Shown: positions 26,008 to 36,624, numbered from the stretch's first letter. The stretch is 64,000 nt of DNA from SHXO01 sp964523885 (GCA_964523885.1 CAZFYX010000072.1:79103-143102), one strand, 5' to 3'. Program-made: numbers and translations. Notes: a model not told the origin generated them from the letters alone.

Positions 26008-28572
26008 ATGCGTGCCCTGAAGCTCGTCGTCTATGCGGTGCTGGGCCTGGTGGCGCTGCTCGTCATCGGCGTCGTCATCGTGGCCGCGACGTTCGATCCG
26101 AACGCCTATCGCCCGCAGATCGTCGGCATGGTGAAGCAGAAAACCGGCCGTGACCTCGCCATCGGCGACATCGGCCTGAAGTTCTTTCCCAAGCTCGGGG
26201 CGCAACTGAAGCAGGTGTCGCTGGCGCAGCGCTCCGGCACGGGCGAGTTCGCCGGCGTCGACAACGCCCAGGTGTACGTCGCGCTGCTGCCGCTGCTCTC
26301 GCGCGAGGTGGTGGTAGACGAGGTGCGCATCGATGGCTTGCGCGCCAATCTGGAGAAGCATGCGGACGGCACCACCAACTTCGACGATCTGCTGCAGCCG
26401 CGGCCGGCAGAGGAGAAGCCCGCGCCCACGCCGCCCGCGCAAGGCGGTCGCCCGGTGCGCTTCGACATCAACGGCATCCACGTCACCAATGCCCGCCTAA
26501 CGTGGAAGGACGCGACCAACGGCAACGACGTCGCGGTCGACCTGACCGAACTCTCCACCGGCCGCATCCGCGAGCAGCAGCCGGTCGACCTGCACCTGGC
26601 CGCCGCCGTCCGCGGCGCGCAGCCGAAGCTGGCGCTGCAGACCCGCCTGGACGGAACGCTCGATTTCGATCTCGCAGCCCAGCGCTTCCATGTCGCCGGA
26701 CTGAGACTGCAACTCGGCGGTGATGCGCTCGACTTCTCGGGCATCGACGTCACCGCCGCCGGCGATATCGAGTCGCTGCCGCAGAAGCTGGCGGTCTCGC
26801 GGCTGCAGGTGAAGGGCAAGGCGGCACGGGGAAGCGACCGCTACAACCTGACGCTCGATGCGCCGACGGTCGAGTCGACGCCGCAGGCGCTGCTGGTGGA
26901 GGGGCTGGCGCTGGCCGCGGATGGCACGGTCGCAGGCATGCAGTTGAACAGCGCCGAGCTGAAAGTGCCGAGCGTGCGGCTCAACCCGGCAGAGAACCGC
27001 CTGCTGGTCGACCGGCTCACGCTCGCCGTCCGCGGCAGCAAGGATGGCGACCAGATCGCCGTCGATGCGAGCGTCCCGCGCCTCGACCTGACGCCGGACA
27101 ACGCCAGCGGCGAATCTGCACGGCTCGCACTCAAACTCGACGGACCGCAGCGCAAGGGCGATGTGGCGCTGGCGCTGTCCGGGGTCCAGGGCTCCGGCAA
27201 GGCGTTTCGCATCGCTGCGGTCACGCTGACGGTCGACGCACGCCAGCAGGACAGCTCGATCAAGGGAGAGTTGAGCACGCCGGTCCAGGGCAATCTCGAG
27301 GGCAAGGTGTTCGAGCTGCCGAAGCTGGCCGGCCAGTTCGCCGTGTCCAGTCCTGCCCTGCCGAAGAAGACCGCCCAGGTGCCGGTGAGCGGCTCGGTGC
27401 TCGCGGATGTGGGCAAGGAGCATGTCGCCGCCAACCTCGTCACCCGCTTCGACGAGAGCAACATCAAGGCGAAGGCGGCGTTGAACGGCTTCGCGAAACC
27501 GGGCTACGAGTTCGACGTCGCGATCGACCGCCTGAACCTCGACCAGTACCGGTCGCCGCCCGCGCAGCAGGAGCAGAAGCCGGCCGCCCAGGCGGAGCCG
27601 GAGAAGCCGATTGACCTCTCCGCGCTCAAGCCGCTGGACCTGAAGGGTTCGCTGCGGATCGGCCAGTTGCAGGCGAGCAACGTGAAGGCGAGCAACGTGC
27701 GCGTGGACGTGCGCGCGAAGGACGGCCGGCTGACGGTCGACCCGCTGGCGGCGAACCTGTACCAGGGCTCGATGAACGGCACGCTCAGCGTGGACGCCAA
27801 CACCAACCGCTTCGCGATCAGGCAGAACCTCTCTGGCGTCTCGATCGGACCATTGCTCCGCGATGCCGCCGACAAGGACATCCTGGAAGGCAGGGGCACG
27901 GTGGTGCTCGACCTGACCACTCAGGGCAACCTCGTCAGCGCGCTCAAGCAGGCGCTGGCCGGCACCGCAAGCCTGGCGCTGCGAGATGGTGCTGTGAAAG
28001 GCGTCGACCTCGCGGGTGCGGTGCGCCGGGTGAAGGCCGCGTTCGGCGCCGGCGATGTCGAGGGTGCGGGCGGAGCAAAGCAGCAGACCGATTTCTCCGA
28101 GCTGACCGCGAGCTTCGCCATCCGGGACGGCATCGCGCACAACGAGGACCTGACGCTCAAGTCGCCGTTCCTGCGCGTGACCGGCGCGGGCGACGTGAAT
28201 ATTCCGCAGAGCAGCCTCGACTACGTGGTGAAGACTTCGGTGGTCGCAAGCATGGCCGGCCAGGGCGGCAGCGAGCTCGCCGAGCTCAAGGGCCTGACGG
28301 TGCCTGTGCACTTGACCGGTCCCTTCGACCAGATCAAGTACAAGGTCGATGTGAAGCAGATGGTGCGCGGCGCGAGCAGGGAGCAGCTGGAGGCCGCCGC
28401 CAAGGCCGGGCGCGAGGCGCTCAAGGGCAACGCGAAGGAAAAGCTGCAGGAGCTGCTGGGCGGCAAGCAGCCGGCGCCGGCTCAATCAGAGAGTGGCGAG
28501 GCTGCGCAGCACGCCGCGCCGAAGAACTCCAAGGAGCAGTTGAAGGATACATTGAAGGGGCTGTTACGCTGA
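26008..28572 (+). CDS. AsmA-family inner-membrane protein
   Basis: An 854-residue protein with one N-terminal membrane helix (about residues 5-28), then the AsmA signature TFDPNAYRPQIVGMVKQKTGRDL. A long repetitive beta-rich periplasmic region leads to the C-terminal AsmA_2 domain (ALRDGAVKGVDLAGAVR, TDFSELTASFAIRDG). AsmA-like proteins act in envelope homeostasis and are thought to form bridge-like lipid conduits to the outer membrane. The ATG at 26008 has GAGGA upstream. The C-terminal tail contains low-complexity Gln/Lys-rich sequence. Confidence 0.9.
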   Translation: MRALKLVVYAVLGLVALLVIGVVIVAATFDPNAYRPQIVGMVKQKTGRDLAIGDIGLKFFPKLGAQLKQVSLAQRSGTGEFAGVDNAQVYVALLPLLSREVVVDEVRIDGLRANLEKHADGTTNFDDLLQPRPAEEKPAPTPPAQGGRPVRFDINGIHVTNARLTWKDATNGNDVAVDLTELSTGRIREQQPVDLHLAAAVRGAQPKLALQTRLDGTLDFDLAAQRFHVAGLRLQLGGDALDFSGIDVTAAGDIESLPQKLAVSRLQVKGKAARGSDRYNLTLDAPTVESTPQALLVEGLALAADGTVAGMQLNSAELKVPSVRLNPAENRLLVDRLTLAVRGSKDGDQIAVDASVPRLDLTPDNASGESARLALKLDGPQRKGDVALALSGVQGSGKAFRIAAVTLTVDARQQDSSIKGELSTPVQGNLEGKVFELPKLAGQFAVSSPALPKKTAQVPVSGSVLADVGKEHVAANLVTRFDESNIKAKAALNGFAKPGYEFDVAIDRLNLDQYRSPPAQQEQKPAAQAEPEKPIDLSALKPLDLKGSLRIGQLQASNVKASNVRVDVRAKDGRLTVDPLAANLYQGSMNGTLSVDANTNRFAIRQNLSGVSIGPLLRDAADKDILEGRGTVVLDLTTQGNLVSALKQALAGTASLALRDGAVKGVDLAGAVRRVKAAFGAGDVEGAGGAKQQTDFSELTASFAIRDGIAHNEDLTLKSPFLRVTGAGDVNIPQSSLDYVVKTSVVASMAGQGGSELAELKGLTVPVHLTGPFDQIKYKVDVKQMVRGASREQLEAAAKAGREALKGNAKEKLQELLGGKQPAPAQSESGEAAQHAAPKNSKEQLKDTLKGLLR

Positions 28573-28576
28573 TTGC

Positions 28577-28617
28577 GAGGCTAGAGGCTAGGGGCGACAG
28601 GCAGGAGGCGAGAGGCA
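28577..28617. repeat. Short purine-rich repeat tract between asmA and mutY
   Basis: GAGGCTA occurs twice in tandem (28577-28583, 28584-28590), followed by imperfect copies of the GAGGC/CAGGC core to about 28617. It lies in the 77-bp asmA-mutY gap. It could be part of a dispersed intergenic repeat family or simple sequence drift. Confidence 0.4.
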
Positions 28618-28649
28618 CGACTGGCGGCCGACCGGCTATCATCGCCTGC

Positions 28650-29758
<1,109 letters not shown>

Positions 29759-29762
<4 letters not shown>

Positions 29763-30358
29763 CGCCCGCCGATCGTCACCGACTTGTCCTTCAGGAGCTC
29801 GGCGAGCTGCTCGAGGCGAGCCTGCGCGTCGGATGCCTCCAGGAGCTGTTGCTTGACTTCGGGATCGAGCGGCAGGGACTCGGACAGGCGGCATGCCACC
29901 CAGTCCGCATCGTCGAGCATCAGCGGGCTGGGGAAGTTCTCCTCGCCGAGCTTCTCGATGATGTGCTCGAGCAGTTCGCGCAGCTCCCTGAAGCGGTCGG
30001 GGAGGGGATCGCGCAGCACCGGCTCGCGCATTTCGACCACGGCGCTGACCAGGCCGTTCCTGGCTGACCAATGCTCCACGATGCGGAACACGCTCTCTCC
30101 GCGACAGAGCAGGTGGAACATGCCCAGGTGCGGCATGTCCCACTCCACGATGCGTGCCGTGCAGCCCACGGGGTATGGAACCGCAGGCGCACCTACCTCG
30201 CCGCCGTCGCGGATCAGGCAGACGCCGAAAGGGCTGTTGTCGCGGATGCAAACCTTGGTCATGTCGAGGTAGCGCTGCTCGAAGATCTTCAGCGGTAGCA
30301 GGCCGTCCGGAAACAGCACGGAGCTGAGCGGAAAGATCGGGATCTCGAGCGTGGTCAT
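29759..30358 (-). CDS. LON substrate-binding-domain protein (peptidase S16 N-terminal family)
   Basis: A 199-residue stand-alone LON N-terminal domain without ATPase or protease parts. Family marks are EIPIFPLSSVLFPDGLLPLKIFEQRY near the start, FGVCLIRDG and GMFHLLCRGESVFRI. Such proteins are widespread and of unknown role. The ATG at 30358 overlaps the ubiX stop by 4 bp (ATGA), placing it at the end of the rapZ-to-ubiX transcript. Gene order with mutY and rapZ resembles Burkholderiales. Confidence 0.88.
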
Positions 30359-30978
30359 GCTTGCCCCTCGGCCGGCGCCTCGCCCCAGCGCTGCATGAGC
30401 TGGTGCGGAATGCGCAGTTGATCGAGCACGCGCGCGACGACGAAGTCGACCACCTGCGCGACCGTCTCCGGCCGGTGATAGAAGCCCGGGTTGGCCGGCA
30501 GGACGATGGCCCCGGCGTGCGCGAGGCGCAGCATGTTCTCGAGGTGGATCGCGGAGAGCGGCGTCTCGCGTGCCACCAGAACCAGTGGGCGCCTCTCCTT
30601 GAGCATCACGTCCGCGGCGCGCTCGATGAGGTTGTCGGCCAGTCCCTGCGCGATGGCGGCCAGCGTGCCCATGGTGCAGGGGCACACCACCATGGCGTCG
30701 GCGGGGTTGGAGCCGGAGGCCACCGGGGCAAACCACTCCTCGCGGCCGAAGGCGCGCAGCTGTCCGGGCGTGGCCCCGAAGCGCTCGGCGAAGAAGGCTT
30801 CGGCATCCTTCGCGCGCCCGGGGAGGGCGAGATCCATCTCCTGCCGCGCGACGATCTGCGCGGCTTGCGAGTACAGCAGGTACACGCGCGCGCCCGCACC
30901 GAGCAGGCATTCGAGCAGGCGGATGCCATAGGGCATGCCGGATGCGCCCGTGAGCGCCAGCGTGATTGTCGGGCTCAC
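30355..30978 (-). CDS. ubiX: Flavin prenyltransferase UbiX
   Basis: A 207-residue UbiX that prenylates FMN to make the cofactor of the UbiD decarboxylase in ubiquinone synthesis. The start motif ALTGASGMPYGIRLLE, the SGSNPADAMVVCPCTMGTLA core and LVLVARETPLSAIHLENM are diagnostic. The start is the GTG at 30978, which overlaps the upstream stop as GTGA; no in-frame ATG gives the conserved N-terminus. Quinone supply links it to photosynthetic and respiratory electron transport. Confidence 0.93.
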   Translation of the reverse strand: MSPTITLALTGASGMPYGIRLLECLLGAGARVYLLYSQAAQIVARQEMDLALPGRAKDAEAFFAERFGATPGQLRAFGREEWFAPVASGSNPADAMVVCPCTMGTLAAIAQGLADNLIERAADVMLKERRPLVLVARETPLSAIHLENMLRLAHAGAIVLPANPGFYHRPETVAQVVDFVVARVLDQLRIPHQLMQRWGEAPAEGQA

Positions 30979-31529
30979 TGCGGCGCCCGCTCGGCGGCCG
31001 GCGGCTGGACGCCCGGACCAGCGTTGCGCAGACGGGCGCGCAGGGCCTCGAGCTCGGCCTCGACGCGCTCGATCTGGGCGCGGATCTCGGCCGGGTTCGC
31101 CTCGGGCGGCAGCTCGGCGCGCACCTTCGCCTGAGAAGCCTGGGCCTGTTCGACGAACACGCACATGAGCTTCTCGAAGCGGTCGCCCACGGTCTCCGGA
31201 ATGATCGGGGCCGACGGGGCCTCGGGCGTGTACACGTTCTCGAGCACCGAGCCGTCCTGTGCATACAGCAGGTATCCGAGCGTGCGCAGGGTGTGCTTGC
31301 CGCAATCGATGGTCTCGCGGTACATGGCCATGCGCGCAGAGCCGTTGCGCGCCGCCTGCGGCGTGCGGAACGCCACGCGCCGCCAGAAGGTCACGCTGTC
31401 CTGCTCGACGCTGATCTTGGTGCGGTCGTAGAAGTGCTGGTGCTGGTCGGCAGTGTCGACGCGCACCCACTCGGCAGCGGCGGCACCCAGCGGCAACCAC
31501 AGCACGGCGGCCAGCAGCGCGGGCCGCAT
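30975..31529 (-). CDS. Secreted protein, possible surface-adhesin E-like
   Basis: A 184-residue protein with a clear signal peptide (MRPALLAAVLWLPLGAAAAE). The mature part begins WVRVDTADQHQHFYDRTKI, a pattern seen in the small beta-rich surface-adhesin E/CNP1-like families. It has two cysteines (TIDCGKH, LMCVFVE) and ends in a Glu/Arg-rich coiled-coil region (AQIERVEAELEALRARL). Its ATG overlaps the rapZ stop by one base and its stop overlaps ubiX by 4 nt. Function unknown; the family suggestion is tentative. Confidence 0.75.
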   Translation of the reverse strand: MRPALLAAVLWLPLGAAAAEWVRVDTADQHQHFYDRTKISVEQDSVTFWRRVAFRTPQAARNGSARMAMYRETIDCGKHTLRTLGYLLYAQDGSVLENVYTPEAPSAPIIPETVGDRFEKLMCVFVEQAQASQAKVRAELPPEANPAEIRAQIERVEAELEALRARLRNAGPGVQPPAAERAPQ

Positions 31530-32413
31530 CACGCCAGCAGCTCCCGGTGCCGGACGATGACCGGCAGCTGGTCGCGGAAGCGCGAGGCCAGCACCTCGGT
31601 GAAGTAGACCGAGCGGTGCTGCCCGCCGGTGCAGCCGACCGCCACCGTGAGATAGCTGCGGTTGTCGCGGATGAAGCACGGCAGCCAGCCCTCGACGAAC
31701 GCGCGGATGTCGGCGAGCATCTTCTGCGCGTCCGCATCGGCTTCCATGAAGCTCACCACGGCGCGGTCGCGGCCGGTGAGCGGACGCAGCACCGGGTCGT
31801 AGTGCGGGTTGGGCAGGCAGCGCACGTCGAACACCAGGTCGGCGTCCAGCGGCACGCCGTGCTTGAAGCCGAAGGACTGGAACAGCAGCGTCATCCCGGT
31901 GCCGGCAAGTCCGGCGAAGTCCTTGATCCACGCCCGCAGCGTGTTGGCCCCCAGCTCGCTGGTGTCGATGCGGTGCGCCAGCGCGGCGACCTCCTGCAGC
32001 ATCTCGCGCTCGGTGCGGATCGATTCCGGCAGGGTCTGGGACTCGTCCGATAGCGGATGGCGCCGCCGCGTCTCGGAGAAGCGCTTGACCAGCGTCTCGG
32101 TCTTGGAGTCGAGGAACAGCACGCGCAGGTCCACCTTGCGCTGGCGCAGCTCGGCGATGGAGACGGGCAGCTGCTTGAGCGTCGGGCCGCTGCGCACGTC
32201 CACGCTGACCGCCACGCGCAGGTAGCCGGACTGGGCGAGGAAGTCCACCACCTGCACCAGCAGGCTGGCCGGCAGGTTGTCGACGCAGTAGTAGCCGATG
32301 TCCTCGAGCACGTTGAGTGCGATGCTCTTGCCGGAGCCGGACATGCCGGTGACGAGGATCACCCGCATCGGCTGGGGCGCTGCTGCGCCCGCCTCAGGCG
32401 TCGCGGCCGACAT
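31529..32413 (-). CDS. rapZ: RNase adapter protein RapZ (P-loop nucleotide-binding)
   Basis: A 294-residue RapZ/YvcJ protein with an N-terminal Walker A (VTGMSGSGKSIAL, about residues 20-32) and a C-terminal sensing domain (LTVAVGCTGGQHRSVYFTE). In E. coli RapZ directs RNase E to the small RNA GlmZ and so controls amino-sugar synthesis. It overlaps the end of hprK by 20 nt and sits in the rpoN-hpf-ptsN-hprK-rapZ block, as in betaproteobacteria. Confidence 0.95.
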   Translation of the reverse strand: MSAATPEAGAAAPQPMRVILVTGMSGSGKSIALNVLEDIGYYCVDNLPASLLVQVVDFLAQSGYLRVAVSVDVRSGPTLKQLPVSIAELRQRKVDLRVLFLDSKTETLVKRFSETRRRHPLSDESQTLPESIRTEREMLQEVAALAHRIDTSELGANTLRAWIKDFAGLAGTGMTLLFQSFGFKHGVPLDADLVFDVRCLPNPHYDPVLRPLTGRDRAVVSFMEADADAQKMLADIRAFVEGWLPCFIRDNRSYLTVAVGCTGGQHRSVYFTEVLASRFRDQLPVIVRHRELLA

Positions 32414-33335
32414 GCTGCTCCTGGCGCTGGATGAAGTCCTGGGTGCTGTCGATGCCGCGCAGCTGCAGGACGTAGTTGCGCACGGCGGCCTCGACCAGCA
32501 CGGCGAGGTTGCGCCCGGCAGCCACCGGCAGCACCACCTTGCGCACCTTCACGCCCATGATCTCCTCGAAGCTCGCGGTGAGCGGCAGCCGCTCCAGTCC
32601 CGGAATGACGCCGCCGACCGGCCGCTCGAGCTGCACGATCAGCTTCAGGTTCTTGCGCACGCGCACGGCGGTCTCGCCGAAGATGGTGCGGATGTTGAGC
32701 ATGCCCAGCCCGCGCACCTCGAGGAAGTCCTTGAGCAGCTCGGGACTGCGGCCTTCCAGCGTCTCGGGAGCGATGTGGTAGAGCTCCACCACATCGTCGG
32801 CGACCAGGCCGCCGCCGCGCGTGATCAGCTCGAGCGCCAGCTCGCTCTTGCCCACGCCGCTGTCACCGGTCAGCAGCACGCCCATGCCCAGCACGTCGAG
32901 CAGCACGCCGTGGCGGGTGACGAACTCGGCCAGCGCCCGGCCCAGGTAGGTGCGCACCACCCAGATCACCTGCAGGCTGGGCAGCGGCGAGGCGATCAGC
33001 GGCACCTTCATGCGCTCGGCGAAGCGCTGCAGGGCTTCGGGCACGGGCTCGCCATCGCTCACGATCACGCAGGCCAGCGCGCTCTCGTTGAGGCGCGAGA
33101 ACGCCTGCTCGCGCTCGGCGTCGGCCATGGCCTTGAAGTAGGCGGCCTCGGTGCGGCTGAAGATCTGGATCCAGTTCGGGTGGTGGAAATTGAGGTGCCC
33201 GATGATGCCTTCGTTGACCTGGTTGATGCGGCGCGTGTCGAGCACGGCATCGCCGTAGGCCTCGCCGGAGAGCCAGGACAGCGCAAGTGCGTCGCGATTG
33301 TCCTGGAACAGCTGCTCGACGGTGACCATGGGCAT
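32394..33335 (-). CDS. hprK: HPr kinase/phosphorylase
   Basis: A 313-residue HprK/P with an N-terminal domain and a C-terminal kinase core. The core holds the Walker A GDSGVGKSELALELI near residue 156 and the signature LEVRGLGMLNIRTIFG. It phosphorylates or dephosphorylates a seryl residue of HPr-like proteins. Its presence with ptsN but without sugar permeases suggests a purely regulatory PTS. The ATG at 33335 is favoured over the one two codons later because GGGAGG lies 5 nt upstream. Confidence 0.95.
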   Translation of the reverse strand: MPMVTVEQLFQDNRDALALSWLSGEAYGDAVLDTRRINQVNEGIIGHLNFHHPNWIQIFSRTEAAYFKAMADAEREQAFSRLNESALACVIVSDGEPVPEALQRFAERMKVPLIASPLPSLQVIWVVRTYLGRALAEFVTRHGVLLDVLGMGVLLTGDSGVGKSELALELITRGGGLVADDVVELYHIAPETLEGRSPELLKDFLEVRGLGMLNIRTIFGETAVRVRKNLKLIVQLERPVGGVIPGLERLPLTASFEEIMGVKVRKVVLPVAAGRNLAVLVEAAVRNYVLQLRGIDSTQDFIQRQEQHVGRDA

Positions 33336-33352
33336 GGGCGCCTCCCGGCCGG

Positions 33353-33820
33353 CTATCCGTGCCCTGCGCCGCCGTGACCGGCGATCAGGCGCTGCGCGGT
33401 CAGCGCGTCGGGGGCGGTGCTCAGCGCCTGGCGCATGCCGCGGTCGCTGAACAGCTGCGCCAGCTCGCTCAGGATCTCCAGGTGCAGGTCGGTGGACTTC
33501 TCCGGCACCAGCAGGGCGAAGATCAGCTGCACCGGTGCGTCGTCGGGGGCGTCGAAGGGAATGGGTGCACGGGTGCGGATGAACACCCCCATGGCGCTGC
33601 GCAGGCCCTTGACCCGGCCGTGCGGGATGGCGATGCCCTGGCCGAGGGCGGTGGACCCGCTGCGCTCGCGCGCGGCCAGGCTGCTGACGATCTGGGCGCG
33701 CCGCACGCCGCTCTCGCCCTCGAGCAGGCCGCCGACCAGCTCGAACACCGCCTGCTTGTCAGCAGCCGGTGTATCGAGGACGACGTGCCCCGCCGGGAGC
33801 AGGGACCCGAGCAGGGTCAC
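33353..33820 (-). CDS. ptsN: Nitrogen-PTS EIIA protein
   Basis: A 155-residue EIIA(Ntr). The phospho-accepting His lies in ALGQGIAIPHGRV (about residue 67), and the FALLVPEKSTDLHLEILSELA segment is typical. EIIA(Ntr) links PEP and nitrogen status to potassium transport and sigma-54-related processes. It lies 84 bp downstream of hpf; this gap shows no extra gene. Confidence 0.94.
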   Translation of the reverse strand: MTLLGSLLPAGHVVLDTPAADKQAVFELVGGLLEGESGVRRAQIVSSLAARERSGSTALGQGIAIPHGRVKGLRSAMGVFIRTRAPIPFDAPDDAPVQLIFALLVPEKSTDLHLEILSELAQLFSDRGMRQALSTAPDALTAQRLIAGHGGAGHG

Positions 33821-33904
33821 GGACGGTGTTCCGGGATGGGAGCGCCGCGCAGGGTGACCGGCTGGAGCTGCGTGTGCACGCGAGGCAGCCGGCGGGAGGC
33901 GGCC

Positions 33905-34222
33905 TCAGACCGCCCTGCGGTTCGCACCGTTCTGCCGGTGCCCACCAACCTTCTCCTTGTGCTTGATGATCTGGCGGTCGAGCTTGTCCACCAGGTTGTC
34001 GATCGCGGCGTACATGTTCTCGTCGACGCTCTCGCAGAAGATGTCGCTGCCCGGCACGTGGACGCTGGCCTCGATGCGCTGCTGGAGCTTGTCCACCGAC
34101 ATGATGACATTCACGTCGATGACGTGGTCGAAATGCCGGGTGACGCGCTCGAGCTTGGTGGTGAGATAGGTGCGGATGGCAGGGGTGATCTCGAGGTGGT
34201 GCCCGGTCAACTGCAGGTTCAT
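33905..34222 (-). CDS. hpf: Ribosome hibernation promoting factor (short form)
   Basis: A 105-residue short HPF/YhbH protein that promotes formation of inactive 100S ribosomes in slow growth. It begins MNLQLTGHHLEITPAIRTYL and contains KLERVTRHFDHVIDVNVIMSV, both characteristic. The ATG at 34222 is chosen because an AAGGAG site lies 6 nt upstream; the longer frame runs into the rpoN spacer. The long-form C-terminal dimerisation domain is absent, as expected in proteobacteria. Confidence 0.93.
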   Translation of the reverse strand: MNLQLTGHHLEITPAIRTYLTTKLERVTRHFDHVIDVNVIMSVDKLQQRIEASVHVPGSDIFCESVDENMYAAIDNLVDKLDRQIIKHKEKVGGHRQNGANRRAV

Positions 34223-34330
34223 CGGCTGCTCCTTGGTCTGGGTCGGGGTGCCCGCCGTTCTGTGGAAGAACTTACCGGATGCGCGGTCCGCAGGCAACGG
34301 GAGGCTGCCCGCGGGCCGGGACTGCGGCGG

Positions 34331-35791
34331 CTAGATCGACTTCCTGAGATTGACCGGCAGGATCTGGAGAGATTCCCGGTACTTGGCGATGGTGCGGCGG
34401 GCCACCACGATGCCCTGCTTGCCCAGGATCTCGGAGATCTGGCTGTCGCTGAGCGGCTTGCGGGTGTCCTCTTCGGCGACCAGCTGCTTGATCAGCGCGC
34501 GGATGGCCGTGGCCGAGCAGGCGCCGCCGGTCTCGGTGGTGACGTGGCTGCCGAAGAAGTACTTGAGCTCGAAGATGCCGCGCGGGGTGAGCATGAACTT
34601 CTGCGTGGTCACCCGGGAGACGGTCGATTCGTGCAGGCCCAGGGTGTCGGCGATCTCGCGCAGGACCAGCGGACGCATCGCGACCTCGCCATGCTCGAAG
34701 AAGTGGCGCTGGCGATCGACGATGGCCTGGGAGACCCGCAGGATGGTGTCGAAGCGCTGCTGCACGTTCTTGATCAGCCATTTCGCTTCCTGCAGCTGGC
34801 CGGCCAGCTGCTGCAGGCTGGCGTCGCGGTTGCGGTGCAGGATGTCCGCGTACATCCGGTTGATGCGCAGCTTGGGCATGGCATCGGGGTTGAGCGAAGC
34901 CCGCCACAGCCCCTTGATCTTGCGCACGACCACGTCGGGCACGATGTAGCGCGCTTCCTCGCCGGAAAAATTGGCGCCCGGCCGCGGGTTGAGCCGGGTG
35001 ATGAGCTGCTGGGTGCCGCGCAGCACGTCGTCGCCGCACTTGAGCAGCTTCTTGAGCTTGGCGTAGTCGCGTGCGGCGAGCAGGTCGAGATGATTGCGTA
35101 CCGTCACCAGCGCCTCGGTGCGGAAGGGCGTGTCCACGGGCATGGCCTCGAGCTGCAGGGCCAGGCACTCGGCCAGGTTGCGCGAGCCCATCCCGGCGGG
35201 CTCGAGCTGCTGCAGGTGCTTGAGGCCGATCTGCAGGTCCTCGCGGTCGATCTCCGCCTCCTCGGGCAGCATCTCCGCGAGCTCGTCGAGATCCTGGGTG
35301 AGGTAGCCGTCGTCGTCGAGGGTGTCGACCAGCATGGCGACGATCTTCTTGTCGCGGTCGGACAGCTTGAGCAGGTTGACCTGCCAGAGCAGGTGGTCGC
35401 GCAGGCTCTGGGACCCGGCGGCGAGCTGCGGATAGTCGGAGTCCTCGCCGTCGTCGTGACCGCTGTAGCTGCCGCCGCCGTCGTCGCGGGTCCAGTCCTG
35501 CTCGGGCTCGGCGCTGGTCTGCTGCTGCTCGCCCTCCTCCTGGTTCGAGGACGTGGTCGAGCTGGTCGTCTGGCTGGTGTAGTCGGTGGTGACCGGCGTG
35601 GCGGGTGCGGCGTCGCGCGCGCCTTCTTCCTCGGCCTGCTCCTCACGCTCGAGCAGCGGGTTGTCCTGCAGGAAGCGCTCGATCTCCTGGTTCAGCTCAA
35701 GCGTGGAAAGCTGCAGCAGCCGGATCGATTGCTGCAGCTGCGGCGTGAGCGTGAGGTGCTGCGACAGCTTGAGCTGAAGAGAGTGCTTCAT
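34331..35791 (-). CDS. rpoN: RNA polymerase sigma-54 factor
   Basis: A 486-residue sigma-54. The N-terminal glutamine-rich activator-interacting region (LKLSQHLTLTPQLQQSIRLLQLS) is followed by a long acidic region II with Thr/Ser/Glu/Gln runs. Then come the core-binding domain, the helix-turn-helix (LGLHESTVSRVTTQKF) and the C-terminal RpoN box (ARRTIAKYRE). It recognises -24/-12 promoters and needs AAA+ activators. This window supplies such an activator at 60392-61921 and a candidate promoter at 44024-44043. It follows lptB by 56 bp. Confidence 0.96.
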   Translation of the reverse strand: MKHSLQLKLSQHLTLTPQLQQSIRLLQLSTLELNQEIERFLQDNPLLEREEQAEEEGARDAAPATPVTTDYTSQTTSSTTSSNQEEGEQQQTSAEPEQDWTRDDGGGSYSGHDDGEDSDYPQLAAGSQSLRDHLLWQVNLLKLSDRDKKIVAMLVDTLDDDGYLTQDLDELAEMLPEEAEIDREDLQIGLKHLQQLEPAGMGSRNLAECLALQLEAMPVDTPFRTEALVTVRNHLDLLAARDYAKLKKLLKCGDDVLRGTQQLITRLNPRPGANFSGEEARYIVPDVVVRKIKGLWRASLNPDAMPKLRINRMYADILHRNRDASLQQLAGQLQEAKWLIKNVQQRFDTILRVSQAIVDRQRHFFEHGEVAMRPLVLREIADTLGLHESTVSRVTTQKFMLTPRGIFELKYFFGSHVTTETGGACSATAIRALIKQLVAEEDTRKPLSDSQISEILGKQGIVVARRTIAKYRESLQILPVNLRKSI

Positions 35792-35847
35792 GTCGAGAAC
35801 AACGCGGCGAAGAAGCCGAACTCAGGCCAGCGCGAAGAGGACTGTCA

Positions 35848-36624
35848 CTAGAGCCGGAAGTGCTCACCCAGGTAGACCTTGCGAACGCTTTCATTATAGA
35901 CGATCTCTTCGGGCGCGCCGCAAGCAAGCACCGAGCCATCGTTGATAATGTAAGCCCTGTCGCAGATCTTCAGGGTTTCGCGCACGTTGTGGTCCGTGAT
36001 CAGCACGCCGATCTGTCTTTCCCTCAGAAAGTGGATGATCGCCTGGATGTCCCGTACTGCAATCGGGTCCACCCCGGCGAACGGCTCGTCGAGCAGGATG
36101 AACCGCGGGTGGGTCGCCAGGGCCCGCGCGATCTCCACCCGGCGCCGCTCTCCGCCCGACAGGCTCACCGCCGCGCTGTTGCGCAGATGCGCGATGTGCA
36201 GGTCGTCGAGGAGCGACTCGAGCCGGTCTTCGATCTCCCCCCGGTTGCCCAGGTGCAGCTCGAGCACCGCCTTGATGTTCTCCGCCACCGTGAGCTTGCG
36301 GAAGATCGAGGCCTCCTGTGGCAGGTAGGCCAGTCCCATCCGCGCCCGTTTATGTATCGGCATGCGGTTGAGATTCTTTTGATCCAAAATGATCTGGCCG
36401 CCGTCGCTGGCGATCAGCCCCACGATCATGTAGAAGCAGGTGGTCTTGCCGGCCCCGTTCGGACCCAGCAGCCCCACCACTTCTCCGCTGGAGACCTCCA
36501 GCGAGACGTCGCGGACCACCACCCGCTGCTTGAACCGCTTCTGCAGCTGCTCCGCGCGCAGCTTGCTGGTGGTCGAGGCCGAGGTGGCCTGGATCGCTGC
36601 CAATTCCCGGGTGCCCGCGTTCAT
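35848..36624 (-). CDS. lptB: LPS export ABC transporter ATP-binding protein LptB
   Basis: A 258-residue ATPase that powers LPS extraction by LptFG. Walker A is LLGPNGAGKTTCFY, the signature VSLSGGERRRVEIARAL, Walker B RFILLDEPFAGVDP, and the H-loop lies in LITDHNVRETL. The N-terminal 20 residues are a non-conserved extension. Its start overlaps the lptA stop by 4 nt (ATGA), as in other proteobacterial lptA-lptB pairs. Confidence 0.96.
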   Translation of the reverse strand: MNAGTRELAAIQATSASTTSKLRAEQLQKRFKQRVVVRDVSLEVSSGEVVGLLGPNGAGKTTCFYMIVGLIASDGGQIILDQKNLNRMPIHKRARMGLAYLPQEASIFRKLTVAENIKAVLELHLGNRGEIEDRLESLLDDLHIAHLRNSAAVSLSGGERRRVEIARALATHPRFILLDEPFAGVDPIAVRDIQAIIHFLRERQIGVLITDHNVRETLKICDRAYIINDGSVLACGAPEEIVYNESVRKVYLGEHFRL

